Shown: positions 12,791-23,025 of the stretch, one piece after another
How positions within the stretch are numbered: the stretch's first letter is position 1
Layout of the letters: each line of letters starts with the position of its first letter
DNA from: Trametes villosa
Lineage: Eukaryota; Basidiomycota; Agaricomycetes; Polyporales; Polyporaceae
DNA: 64,000 nucleotides
Reading direction: 5' to 3'
Assembly (NCBI GenBank): GCA_002964805.2
Contig: PUDQ02000010.1
Span: 2,046,001 to 2,110,000, forward strand
Program-made: the position numbers and the translations under genes
The notes under the pieces: generated by a model
Database searches by the model: none
The model's input: the letters and a program-made list of their open reading frames with translations, nothing else
What the model was told of the DNA's origin: nothing

Positions 12791-12966
12791 GGGCTTGGAA
12801 GCGGATGTCTGATTTTCAGTGGCGCGGCCCATGAACACTGGGGGCAACCGTCCATATTACACCTCGTAACACATGAATCATATCGAACCTCTGACCAAAT
12901 GTAGCATCCCTTTATCAAGCTGCGCCACTTTGAGTGTGATTATGATGTAGCGCAGAAACCGTGTTA

Positions 12967-13022
12967 CATGCTAATCACACTCTGAAAACCGCGTGTGATT
13001 AGCATGCCACCACGGTGGCATG
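12967..13022. repeat. Adjacent palindromes
   Basis: CATGCTAATCACAC (12967-12980) is answered by its exact reverse complement at 12993-13006, with a 12-base loop. Overlapping it, CATGCCACC (13003-13011) is answered by GGTGGCATG (13014-13022). A third GTGTGATTA lies just upstream near 12935. The structure is seen directly; its role is unknown. Confidence 0.7.
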
Positions 13023-14022
13023 AGTTGAGACACCGAAAGCACTATAGGACTTTGATCGTAATATGCTTTCGATGTAACAACTCGTTACATAGGACTATGC
13101 CCCCCGTGTGGAGGTGACCTATGCATGCCTTTGAGTGCCTCCCTACGTGGGACGACAACTCTGGGATCAAACACAGGCCTAAGAGCATTTATCCAACGCT
13201 CTTAGACCTGCTTTTGCCTCTAGCATTCCTAGCATATATTCTGTTGGGGCGACTCAGAGCACAAGAATTTAAGCGCCTAACCTGCTGCCTGTGTATGTCA
13301 CTCCTGGTCGATGGTGCTCGCTATTCTGCCACTTTCGCCGGCGGAAGAAACGGAGAATAGCTCTGACCTGTCGAAGCGCCGTTTCTAAGCCTGAAGATTC
13401 ACATGGTAATAGAACTGGGGGCTTCTTGCAAGATCCACTGCTAGTGTGAACGCGACTTTGAACACCAGAAGCACGCAAAAATCAATGCTTACCGACGATG
13501 GGAAGGAACCCACTTCGCAGCGATCACAGGGCAGGAAGGCCGGTGCTTAGCATACAGGGACGAGATGCTCCTGAGAGAAAGTCGCCGGACGAAGCCTCGG
13601 GGATAGAAGCGCGAGAGTACCGGAGTGTCGCCCAGTGTCCCTGTGTCAGAGATGGAGGACATGCCGGATCTTGGAGTGGTCTGCTGTGTCCGACAGATCC
13701 GACGGCCGTTCCTAGAGAGGCTGCGCCTAAGAAGGGACGAAACGTCGGACAGCGATACATAGGACAGCAACGGCGTGGCCACGCGACAGTAAGGGTGGAA
13801 CGAGGCACCACGCCGCACCAGAAAAGGCTCGCTGCGGGGTGCGGGGGCGCGTCTGCGTGGGGAATGCGCGCGCGATGCGATCTCGGAGGTCCATTGCGCC
13901 CTGGTTGCCTGACAAGTGCTTGAGAAACAGATGGTCGCCGTGCGAGTGGCGGCATGAACGCCGCATGCGGGGAAGGGGTGCCGTAATGGACGCCGGTCAG
14001 CTGAGGCGCGCGCGGGGGCGGG

Positions 14023-14028
14023 TATAAA
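14023..14028 (+). promoter_or_regulatory. TATA box of neutral trehalase
   Basis: A perfect TATAAA lies about 320 bases upstream of the trehalase ATG in a GC-rich setting. An AGGGG (13974-13978), which matches the core stress response element known upstream of yeast NTH1, lies about 50 bases further up. The assignment rests on position and motif only. Confidence 0.55.
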
Positions 14029-14347
14029 GGGCGCTGCGGGCGAAGAATGCAGGCCTTCTGTCCATCGGCGGCGACGACGAGCACAGAGCTGAGAACGGCG
14101 AGCGAAGGTCAGCGAGCGTCGGAGACAGGGAAAAGAACGAGCGTCAGCGATATCATTGTGGCAATCGGCACGCGCTCCGATCCATCTCGCCTCGAGTAGC
14201 CCACTCAAATCGTCACCTCCCCTTTCCTCATCACCCTCGCTCTCATCCATCACCGCGCTCCTCCTTATCCTTATACGCCCACCATCTCCTCTCTCTGAAT
14301 CTCGCCCAACTCTCCGTTCGCTAGCATACACTCACTCCAATACACTC

Positions 14348-17300
14348 ATGGCGCCCGCACTCGCCCACCCAACCGGTGTCAACTTCATCGACGACCAACA
14401 GCGTCACGTACACAGCGACGCCAGCACCTACTACGGCGGCGAGGAGCGCTTCAGTCGCGGCCGGACTTACAGCGCCGTACGTCTCACCCCCCAATAACCG
14501 ACTTCGCCTTGACTCACCGCGCGCGTCTTGTTGATTGCAGTCCTTCGCCCATGGCTACAACCCCAAGCGGCCGCCCGTCTTCGGCGACGAGTGGCACCAA
14601 CGCTCGCGCCGCATGTCCCACGACGAGAAGAGCTCCGCGCCCCGCCGCTTCCTGATCGACGTCGAGGAGACCATCCGCGTCGTGCTCGAGCAGGAGGACA
14701 CCGACGGCGACTTCCAGATCAGCGTTACGGACGCCGGTCCGAAGCTCATGGCGCTCGGCACTGCTACAAGCAACGGCTTCAAGAGCTTTGACGTCCGCGT
14801 GAGTACCTGCTCCATATGCTATGATTCTGTTCGTTCTGCGGATACCCTTGCCTTCCCGAGGGAGCGTGAGCGGTCGATGGTGCCCCACGCCTTCCTGAGG
14901 GCGCAAATCGAAACACGTTCCTGCCTTGGGGGCCATATTCCCCGGTGTTGCGGGGCCGCCAATCCAGGGCTGATTGACGCACGCGCTAGCCGTCAAGCGT
15001 GGGCACTTTGTCGAGATGTTGACCCGAGGAAGAGAGAAGCGCGCGGCCCTGTTATCGAGTGTGTACCGGATCCCTGGGAGCATGGCTCACCGAGATCCCT
15101 CTCCTAGTGAGAGTCACTCCCGTACGAGCGCAAGCCATTAATGCGTCGCCGCGGCTACCTCAGTAACTACGCATTCAGGCGGCACTGCAGCCGCCCGAAT
15201 GTGTCGTTACTTGGGTCAGCAGGCTGTTGCAGCCACCCTGTGATTCCTTAAGAGCATCATCTACACCGACCACCACTACCTGGGCAACGGCGCTCTTTGA
15301 CTTGGGTATTTACAAAGATGGTGGAACTGGCCCAGTGGGATTGGAAGTGCTAGTCCGGTACAGGTGGAAGTAAATGGCCGTCCGAGCCAGCCCTTCACGA
15401 AATCGGTTCCACCCACTTGTGGCCGAGTGGGCATAGCGCGATTATCTATACACTCGCTGGCCGCGCGCACCGTCGTCCTCAACCTCAGGGGGGTGAAAGC
15501 GCTGTCACGGTCACCACCCCCCTTACTTACGCTCGCGTCGTTCACGTCCACGCCATCCTCGCGCCTGCGCCGTCTGTCTCATTCATATGCGCGACACCCG
15601 CCACTGGCACAAGCATTGGGTACACGTCCTCTGCGCCGTCCTCTGCGCCACCGGCTTGCTCCGGCCGCGCGGCCCATTCGAGCGGGATGACAAGTGGAAG
15701 TAGAACTACGCCCCGACGAAGTGTAGTTCCACTTTCACTATTTTGGTGGGCCCGCTGTTTTGGTCGTCGCTCCCTGTTATCTCCACAGCGGCCGTCGCGC
15801 AATTACTCGGACTTGGCTTCCAATTATACAAGGGATAGACGTAACTAACCATGTCTTCAACAGGGAACCTACATGCTCTCAAATCTTCTCCAAGAGCTTG
15901 CGCTCGCCAGAGACCATGGGAGGAAACGTATCGTTCTCGACGAAGCGCGGCTCACCGAGAATCCCGTCGACCGCCTCTCGCGCATGATCAAGAATTCGTT
16001 CTGGAACGCGCTCACACGCCGGATTGACGGTGAGGGCCTCGAGATCATTTGCGCAGATCCCAAGAACCGCACGGGCCGCGTTAACCCGCGGATCTACGTC
16101 CCGCATGGCGAGCCGGCCATGGCTGAGTACTACCGTCAAGTCGCGAAGGAGAAGCCACACCTGAACCTGGACGTGCAAGTCCTGCCACCGAAGCCCGACG
16201 ATCCCGTGTTCGTGAAGAGCCTGAACAACAAGCCTGGTATCCTGGCGCTTGCGATGCAGGAGGTTGACAACGGCAAGGGCGACAAGGTGCTGAAGGGCAT
16301 TCCGTTCGTTGTACCAGGCGCGCGCTTCAACGAGGTACGCCCCATTGATTTGTCAACGCGATTAATGAGCAAGATCCTGACGCACTGCTCAGCTGTACAA
16401 CTGGGACTCATACTTCATCTCTCTAGGCCTGCTCGTCGACGGCTACGTGAACCTCGCGAAGGGCATGGTCGACCACTTCATCTTCGAGATCAAGCACTAC
16501 GGCAAGATCCTGAACGGCTCGCGCAGCTACTACCTGTGCCGCACGCAGCCGCCGTTTCTGACGGACATGGCGCTCCAGATCTACAACCAGCTCGACCGGT
16601 CCGACATGGAGGAGAACCGGCGGTGGCTGAAGCGCGCGATCCAGGCCGCGATCAAGGAGTACCACACGATCTGGGTCGCGGAGCCGCGCATGGACCCGAA
16701 GACGGGGCTCTCGCGCTTCCGCCCCGACGGGCTCGGGATCCCGCCCGAGACGGAGGCGACGCACTTTACGCACGTCCTCGAGCCGTACGCGGCGAAGCAC
16801 GGGCTGTCCGTGCTCGAGTTCAGCGAGCGCTACAACGACGGGACGATCCGCGAGCCGGAGCTCGACGAGTACTTCCTGCACGACCGCGCGGTGCGCGAGT
16901 CGGGCCACGACACGACGTACCGCTTCGAGAAGCGGTGCGCGAACCTGGGGACGATCGACCTGCAGGCGCTGCTGTACAAGTACGAGGTCGACATCGGGAC
17001 GGCGATCCGCGAGGTGTTCGACGACGAGCTCGAGCTGGACGAGGACTTTGCGCTCACGCCGTTCCCGCCGAGCCCCGAGTCGTACGCGGACACGGCGAAG
17101 TGGGAGCGCTCGCGCAGCCGGCTGCAGAACAGCGAGGAGTGGTTCAAGCGCGCGGAGTGGCGGAAGGGGATCATTGACAAGTACTGCTGGAACGAGAGCA
17201 AGGCGCTCTACTTCGACTACGACACCGTCCAGGAGAAGCAGAGCTTGTACGAGAGCGTTACGGCGTTCTGGGCGCTCTGGGCGGGTTGCGCGAGCGAGGA

Positions 17301-18237
17301 GCAGTGCTGGAAGCTCATGTGAGTGACTCGTATTATTCGCGTCGGGCTTGGAGGCTGATAGGGCGTACAGCTCGAAGTCGCTCAGCAAGTTCGAGGTCCT
17401 CGGTGGCTTGGTCTCTGGAACTGAGGAGTCCCGGGGTAAGATCTCGCTCGACCGTCCGAACCGGCAATGGGACTACCCGTAAGTTGATATCGCTTTGCTC
17501 TTATCAAATAGCGCGCTGACGATGTTCCTGCAGGTATGCTTGGTATGTGCATGATGGTTTCGCTAATGAGGCGAATACTCACCTCTATCGTGCAGGCCTC
17601 CGCATCAGATCATGGCTTGGGTCGGTCTCGAGCGGTACGGATACCTCGAAGATGCCCAGCGTCTAGCATACCGGTTCCTATACATGTATGTTCCCCCGAT
17701 CCCCTTCCTATTCGCCATATCTCACGCACCTTTACAGGATGACCACCGCTTTCGTCGACTTCAACGGCGTCGTCCCAGAAAAGGTGGGTGGCTAGCGGGC
17801 TACAGAGCATGGACCCAACGCTAACACGGTTCACCGCACAGTTCGATGCAGTCAAGCTGTCCCACCTCGTCGATGCCGAGTACGGCAACCAGGGAATCGA
17901 CTTCAAGATGGTGCCCAGAGAAGGCTTCGGGTGGATGAACGGTTAGTTACCCCCTCCCTTCCGCGCAAGCCTTCGGTTGTGCTCATGCACCATTCCTGCA
18001 GCTGCGTACCAAGTCGGCTGCACGTATCTCTCGACCGGTATGCGCCGCGCCATCTCCACCTGCACGAGCCCGGAGGTCTTCTTCGGCCAGTCTGCCGAGG
18101 CGCAGGCACAGGCGTACGCGGCCGCGACGAACGACCCGCTCGGGCTCGCGATGGACACGCTCCAGCTGTCCTCGCCCGTCATGCAGCCCGCGAGCCTCGG
18201 TTCCTCGGACGCGCAACAGGCGAAGAGCCAGCATTGA
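14348..18237 (+). CDS. NTH1: Neutral (cytosolic) alpha,alpha-trehalase, GH37
   Basis: This enzyme splits trehalose into two glucose molecules in the cytosol when cells leave stress or dormancy. Ten exons (14348-14476, 14541-14798, 15864-16334, 16393-17318, 17371-17478, 17534-17542, 17596-17685, 17738-17783, 17842-17941, 18002-18237) give 790 residues. The N terminus carries RRMS (Ser near 69), a protein kinase A type site, and the calcium-binding loop [12 protein letters not shown] (about 96-107) specific to neutral trehalases. Trehalase signature 1 ([15 protein letters not shown]) spans intron 3. Signature 2 (QWDYPYAWPPHQ) is completed by a 9-nt exon. ESGHDTT and REGFGWMN are also present. 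Intron 2 is 1065 nt and contains a dispersed repeat. No signal peptide is seen, in line with a cytosolic enzyme. Confidence 0.96.
15305..15551 (-). repeat. Dispersed repeat copy 2, inside trehalase intron 2
   Basis: This is the reverse-oriented relative of the repeat at 12555-12790. On the plus strand it contains TGGCCGAGTGGG, which resembles a tRNA-type internal A box, so a tRNA-derived SINE is possible. I found no matching B box. It explains part of the exceptional length of this intron. Confidence 0.5.
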
Positions 18238-18878
18238 GCGGCCTACATATCCCCTTGGGCCCCCTCCCTCGACACCTCCGCAACCTCGACGGCGTCTTGT
18301 AAAATAATCCAGCGCCCGGCCGCACCTAATCCTGCCACGAGCGATGCCCTCCTCCCAGTACCCATGACGATACAGCGACCCGGAAGCATACCTCCTTTCC
18401 TAACGGACTCCCTTTCCCGCTCTTCGGAGCTTCTTGCACCATGATGATGATAGAGTCTAGAGACCGCCGTCGCAACGCTGCAATTGATTCTCCTATGCCT
18501 TCATGTATAACATAACACGATACAGCCGCCGCCGCTTACGATGTAGATAGATAGTCAGTCGTCCCCTCTCCGTACTCGTTCTCGTTCTCGCCTTTGTCTT
18601 TCGATACTAGTAGCTCTCTATCGCAGTCGTTTGATTTCTCCATCCCTAGGCGTGCTCTTTACCGGAAGCTACTCTAATGAGTGAGAGTAGTGTTCGATAG
18701 CAGTTGCTGCCGGATTCTATGTCCCCATAGCCGGTTGAGAGCGCCGATCGCGGCTGTGCACTGACATGCAGCAACTGTCAATCAACCCCTTAGCGCGCCT
18801 TCCGCCAGCCACAAAGCAGCAATAAATGTTAAACGGGCTTGTCCTCGTACTTGATCCTACCTTCAGAACTACCAAACC
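18238..18878. other. Trehalase 3' flank and upstream region of the next gene
   Basis: This is lower-GC sequence typical of an untranslated region and promoter. No gene, RNA or repeat is recognised. Confidence 0.45.
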
Positions 18879-20100
18879 ATGGCGTATACCCCGCAGCACG
18901 ACGTCGTATCCGGAGAGCAGTACCGATATGCCCTGACCAACTTCGTATGTCGCGCCACATACACCGTCGCACAGCCACAGTAGTACCTAACGCCTCGTGT
19001 TGCCTGAACTAGCGCATCGCCCACGAGAAGGTCGAGGAGCAGCGGCTGCAGCTGCAAGAGCAGGAGAAGCAGGTCGCGTTGCTACGCGCGCGCATCGCGC
19101 TCCTCGAGGGCACGAATCAGGGCCACTTTGGGACGGGCAAGCTTAACGGGAACTCTGTCGATGACTTCTCGATCAAGGTTTGCACAGATGAACTCTCTTG
19201 CGTGTACAATTTCTGACGTAGGCCTTTCGTTATGTCTCGTAGAATGCAGCATCAGGCCTCGAGAGGCAGATCAATCGTTGGGCGGCGGATCTCACGCGCA
19301 CCCCGCCAGTACCGCTGAACGCGCTCCGTGAAGCGGCATTGACCGATGTCTTCGACGACAATCCCGCCGAGCTTGCGCCTCAGACGCCGAATGCAACGGG
19401 CATGCAGGTGCAGAGCCTGCTGCGGCACGCCGTGTCGAAGACGATCGCGGAGGGGATCATCAACTGTCTCATCATCACCGACTCTCCCGAGGCGAACATC
19501 CAACTGGCGCGGATCCACGAACACATCTTCTCCCGTACGTACCGGTAACACTGGGATCTATAGTACCGATACGGACACTCGCTGACAATATTATCTGCAG
19601 GGGACCCCACTGTAGCGGCAGTATGGCGCCGCCAAACATTCTCCGCCGCGGTCGAGACATGCTCGCTCGACATGTCCCTCTTCTTCCTCTCCGAGCACAT
19701 GCCCAACCTCGCGCAACTCCTCGGGATCGCCGCGGACAAGACGACGCTCGGCGGCGCGGTCGTCCCCGTGCTCGAGGCCGCGTACGACTTCTCGCGCATG
19801 CTGCACAGCGCGCCGTCGAGCTCCGGCGGCCAGGTCAACGCGTTCTACCGCGCGTTCGTGCCCGACGTCGGCACCGCGATGAACCCGCGCCAGATCGAGC
19901 TCGTCAAGCGCTGCCAGCGCACCGAGCGCGGCGAGCCCGACCGCGTCGGCGCGACGGTGTTCCCCGGGCTCGTGAAGGTCACGCGCGGGGTGGCGGGGCA
20001 ATCGGTGGAGGCGGCGCAGACGGTCGTGAGGCGGGCACAGGTGATCTGCGAGTGTGCGCTGTTGGGTGTGCCCCAGGCGGCACCGGTACCCCGCACGTGA
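18879..20100 (+). CDS. Unknown coiled-coil protein
   Basis: Four exons (18879-18944, 19013-19177, 19243-19534, 19601-20100) join in phase into 340 residues. Residues about 25-57 (EKVEEQRLQLQEQEKQVALL and on) form a strongly predicted coiled coil. The rest is helix-rich with no motif I recognise, including VSKTIAEGIINCLIITDSPE and a block beginning WRRQTFSAAVETCSLDMSLF. Codon use, intron size and splice sites are like those of the neighbouring genes, so it is very probably a real gene. The absence of a signal peptide or membrane segment suggests an intracellular protein. A transposon-like element begins 38 bases after the stop codon. Confidence 0.8.
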
Positions 20101-20138
20101 GCGAAACACGGGTTTGGCGTCGATTCGGGTTTGTACTA

Positions 20139-20762
20139 GGGGGGCTCAGAATTGGCGGGGCTGGGAGGCGCCGGGGGCTGGGGCTGGGTATCTCTCAGAG
20201 ATAACAGCGACCTCCTGCCATATCGGTTTTCACGGCGTCACAGTGTCTGATGCCACATTTGCTGGCGCTTAGCGTCGGCACTCTCGGGCATTGTACGCTC
20301 GCCACTTCATCCCCTCGCAACCACCTTCAATCTTACAGAGATATAGCTGTTAGGTACCGATAAAACTACGTGTAGAGACTCTGCTCTACAGGGGTTGTCT
20401 GGCTTGTGATATCGGAAGTTCGGACTTCGGCGCTAGTATATCGACAGGGACATGCTCAGGTTAAGGTTAAGGCGACAATGAAAGCAATCGTAGCACGAAT
20501 GAAGCGTTTTCAGCCCGTATTCTGTTGCGGGGGACTTGTTTATGATGCAGACACATTTGATATGCCTTTACAAGGTAGTATGTGCGACTGAGATGCCGAA
20601 CTCCTTGATGACGAAACACCACAAGGACTCTTCGAACATGTAAACGCCCTTAAACGCCCGTGACGCCGTGAAAACCGATATGGCAGGAGGTCGCTGTTAT
20701 CTCTGAGAGATACCCAGCCCCAGCCCCCGGCGCCTCCCAGCCCCGCCAATTCTGAGCCCCCC
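20139..20762. mobile_element. 624-bp non-autonomous element with 103-bp terminal inverted repeats
   Basis: Bases 20139-20241 and 20660-20762 are perfect inverted copies as far as I can read. The outer end is GGGGGGCTCAGAATTGGC. Each end is flanked by TA, which would fit a Tc1/mariner-type target duplication. The 418-base interior has no transposase; its longest frame is about 60 codons. The perfect match of the arms implies a young insertion or strong gene conversion. It sits in the 3' flank of the coiled-coil gene and about 115 bases from the stop of family member A. Confidence 0.88.
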
Positions 20763-20876
20763 TACTGTCTTTACCATTTCCTCATCGTTGCAATCAATTG
20801 CAACACTCATTGGCCGCTACCGGCGGAGTGTTGATCAGGTCGTGCGAGGCGCCTCTGGCACTTCCGCAGCTCGTTG

Positions 20877-22146
20877 TCAATCGTCCGCTTCCGCAGAGAT
20901 CTTTCGTGAGTCTACACTAGGTGCTACGCCAGAGTGCTCTTCCCCGCCGGAAACCTCCTGCTCTGCGGCCTTGACCATTAAACTCTTATGCATGATAGTC
21001 CAGGTAATTTCCGACCCGTTGCATGAGACGATCTCCCCTTCGACAATATCCACAAGCGGTAACGTCCTCCCTTCCCGCAAGGTGGGGGTGTCAACTCCGG
21101 ACGGATCGCGACAATCTGTCAGGGCATGCATCGAGGATCCCTCGAGTGGATATTGCAATGGCTGGAGTATCTTGTGGCACCTGAGCGTGTAGACCCACTT
21201 TCGGGATCGCTCGCCCAAATCGTGTCTCCAGACCAACGAGAATATTGCGGACCCTTCAAAATGGATCGAGTCAGCATTCCCTGAGAGAAGACCATGCCAC
21301 CACAGAGGAATCCGCCGTACCGGCCGTCGGGGGAACCGCCCCGTCCTGGCGGAAGAACTTCCAGAGGGAAATGCGGTGTACAGATGAGTGGTGTCTCCGA
21401 CGGGCGATCGCCCACACCCGCTTGGGGAAGCCGAAAGAGCCGAAGTTGTATACGAACTGTGCGCCGTCTTCCGCGTCCACGGGATCGTTTGGTCTCGGGG
21501 GAGTCGTCGGGGAGCCAGAGGCGATGTAGCGCGTGTACTCCTCCACGTCGCTCAGGGAGAGCAAGCCCTCTTGCAGGAGCTGGTGCACCGCCCAGTCGAA
21601 GGCGCGGTGCGTGATGAACCCGAGGACGGACAGCCGCCACGGGTGCCCCACTTCGTCGAGAAGGTCCCGACCGAGAGCGAACAACGAAGCGCGGGGCTGC
21701 TCGACAATCCGGAAGCGTATCTCCGCGCGCATGCGAGGAAGGTCTGGGGCGCACGTCCAGTAGAAGAAGCCGCGCGTGCCAGGCGGGAAAGGCAGCAGGC
21801 TTGTCGTGTCGCTGCGGTAGAAGAATGTGATCTCTGCGCCTTGGCGTTCATCGATCCGGTAGTGGCTGTTGGACAGGTCGACCCAGTGTTTGTTCTTGAG
21901 GTCTGCGGGGTTGAAACAGGGGACATGAAGCCATGGCGGGATGGGGCCCAACCAAGGTTCATACGCGTAGTCCATCTCCTGTCGTCTCGTAGGTTTCGCG
22001 GGACTTTCATCAGGGTCCCCCAAAGATTCTAGCAGTGACGGTATATCCCCTTCGAAGGCCTCTCCATCCTCTTGAGCGGACTCAGTGCGAGGGGTGCTTG
22101 CCATGGTTCGTCGTAGGGGTAATTTGAGTGGGTAGAGTCTGCCCAT
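20877..22146 (-). CDS. Family member A: RGFFY-motif unknown protein
   Basis: This is the most diverged of five related genes in the window. Two exons (22146-21321 and 21280-20877) give 409 residues. Family motifs present are HWVDLSNSHYR, LPFPPGTRGFFYW, IRFRI, LFALGRDLLDEVGHPWRLSVL and, near the C terminus, LRCHKILQPLQYP. The N terminus MGRLYPLKLPLRRTM is basic and could act as a mitochondrial presequence, although it is not on its own exon. The single intron is only 40 nt and lies upstream of the site used in members B-E. That intron is required to keep the frame but is unusually short, so this junction needs cDNA support. The track-like GTG just upstream is not a start. Function is unknown. 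Confidence 0.75.
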
Positions 22147-23025
22147 CACGGTGGTAAGGGGTGACTGCGAGTGACAATAGTCAGTTTGGGCCTTAAAACT
22201 CTGCTGTTATGGGTTCTGCTTGCTCACCCGCCTGAAACATGTCGCAGTCCATCGTATAGGAGTGGATGTACGCCCAGGCATGACCAAACGCGTTATGGGC
22301 ATCATGAGAGCCCTCTGCCTCCCTCAATCAACAGTCATCAGTAGCGCAAGGGAGAATAACGCACAGGCCATAAATAAGGTGCTTGGGCCCTTGGTGACGC
22401 GCAGGCCCTTCCGCTGCTCTCAGACTAAAGGATTGGATGGTGAGAGAAGTAACGAAGTCGAGCTGACGTGAGTCTGTGATTCAACCACCGTGCGGCTGTG
22501 TAGCGTCTCGAAATAGCAGGCGTCCAAGAACGATCCGGGCAGCCTGGAATCGGGCGGCCTGCGTTAATTCATTCACAGTAGAGCGTATTTGCAAGCGGTT
22601 ATAACCGCCGCACCGCGGTTCAAGACTTCGCTTCAACTCGCGCAAAAATCAGCGCTTCGCTCGCGTTTGCAGTTTGGCGCTTTATAGTTATAATCGCGCT
22701 GCAAATACGCTCTAATGTCACAGTCAGTACTGGACGATGTGAAGGCAAGTACCGGTGGGATCGTTCATTATTGACTGATGGGATCCGTGTCGGAGCGAGA
22801 GTCTTAGTGAGTTTCAACCCTTACTACATCTGACACCGAGTACTGGAACTTGGAAGGCACTCTGGGCAATGTGCCAACGTTGGGTACCCACGGTCGCGGC
22901 GTTTAGGTGTAGTATACGAGGGTCTTCTCATCACTTACCGTATACCGATACAACGCCTTCATGAACGTAGGTCAAGGTGCGCACGAGATGGAATGTGGTA
23001 ATCTACTACGAATATTATGTAGAAT
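22147..23025. other. Intergenic with a MITE
   Basis: Apart from the 132-bp inverted-repeat element at 22581-22712, nothing is recognised. The region contains the upstream sequence of family member A and the 3' flank of MIC60. Confidence 0.45.
22581..22712. mobile_element. 132-bp MITE flanked by TA
   Basis: GAGCGTATTTGCA (22581-22593) is matched by its exact inverse at 22700-22712, and both ends are flanked by TA. Further partial inverted symmetry (TTATAAC and GTTATAA) lies inside. Size, TA flanks and lack of coding capacity fit a mariner-type miniature element. Confidence 0.75.

Larger units (their letters stand above)
12274..14022. other. Gene-poor repeat-containing stretch
   Basis: It holds one copy of a dispersed repeat (about 12555-12790), a cluster of perfect palindromes (12967-13022) and, at the right end, GC-rich DNA leading into the trehalase promoter. 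A plus-strand frame of 79 codons (13121-13360) begins with ATG and contains a leucine-rich hydrophobic stretch, but it has no supporting features. Long minus-strand frames at 13489-14331 look like GC-driven chance frames. Confidence 0.45.

Noticed and set aside
13489..14331. Minus-strand frames upstream of trehalase
   Set aside because: They overlap the TATA box and leader of trehalase and are Arg/Pro-rich in the manner of GC-driven chance frames.
15873..17388. Long plus- and minus-strand frames over the trehalase gene
   Set aside because: They are out-of-frame shadows of the trehalase exons.
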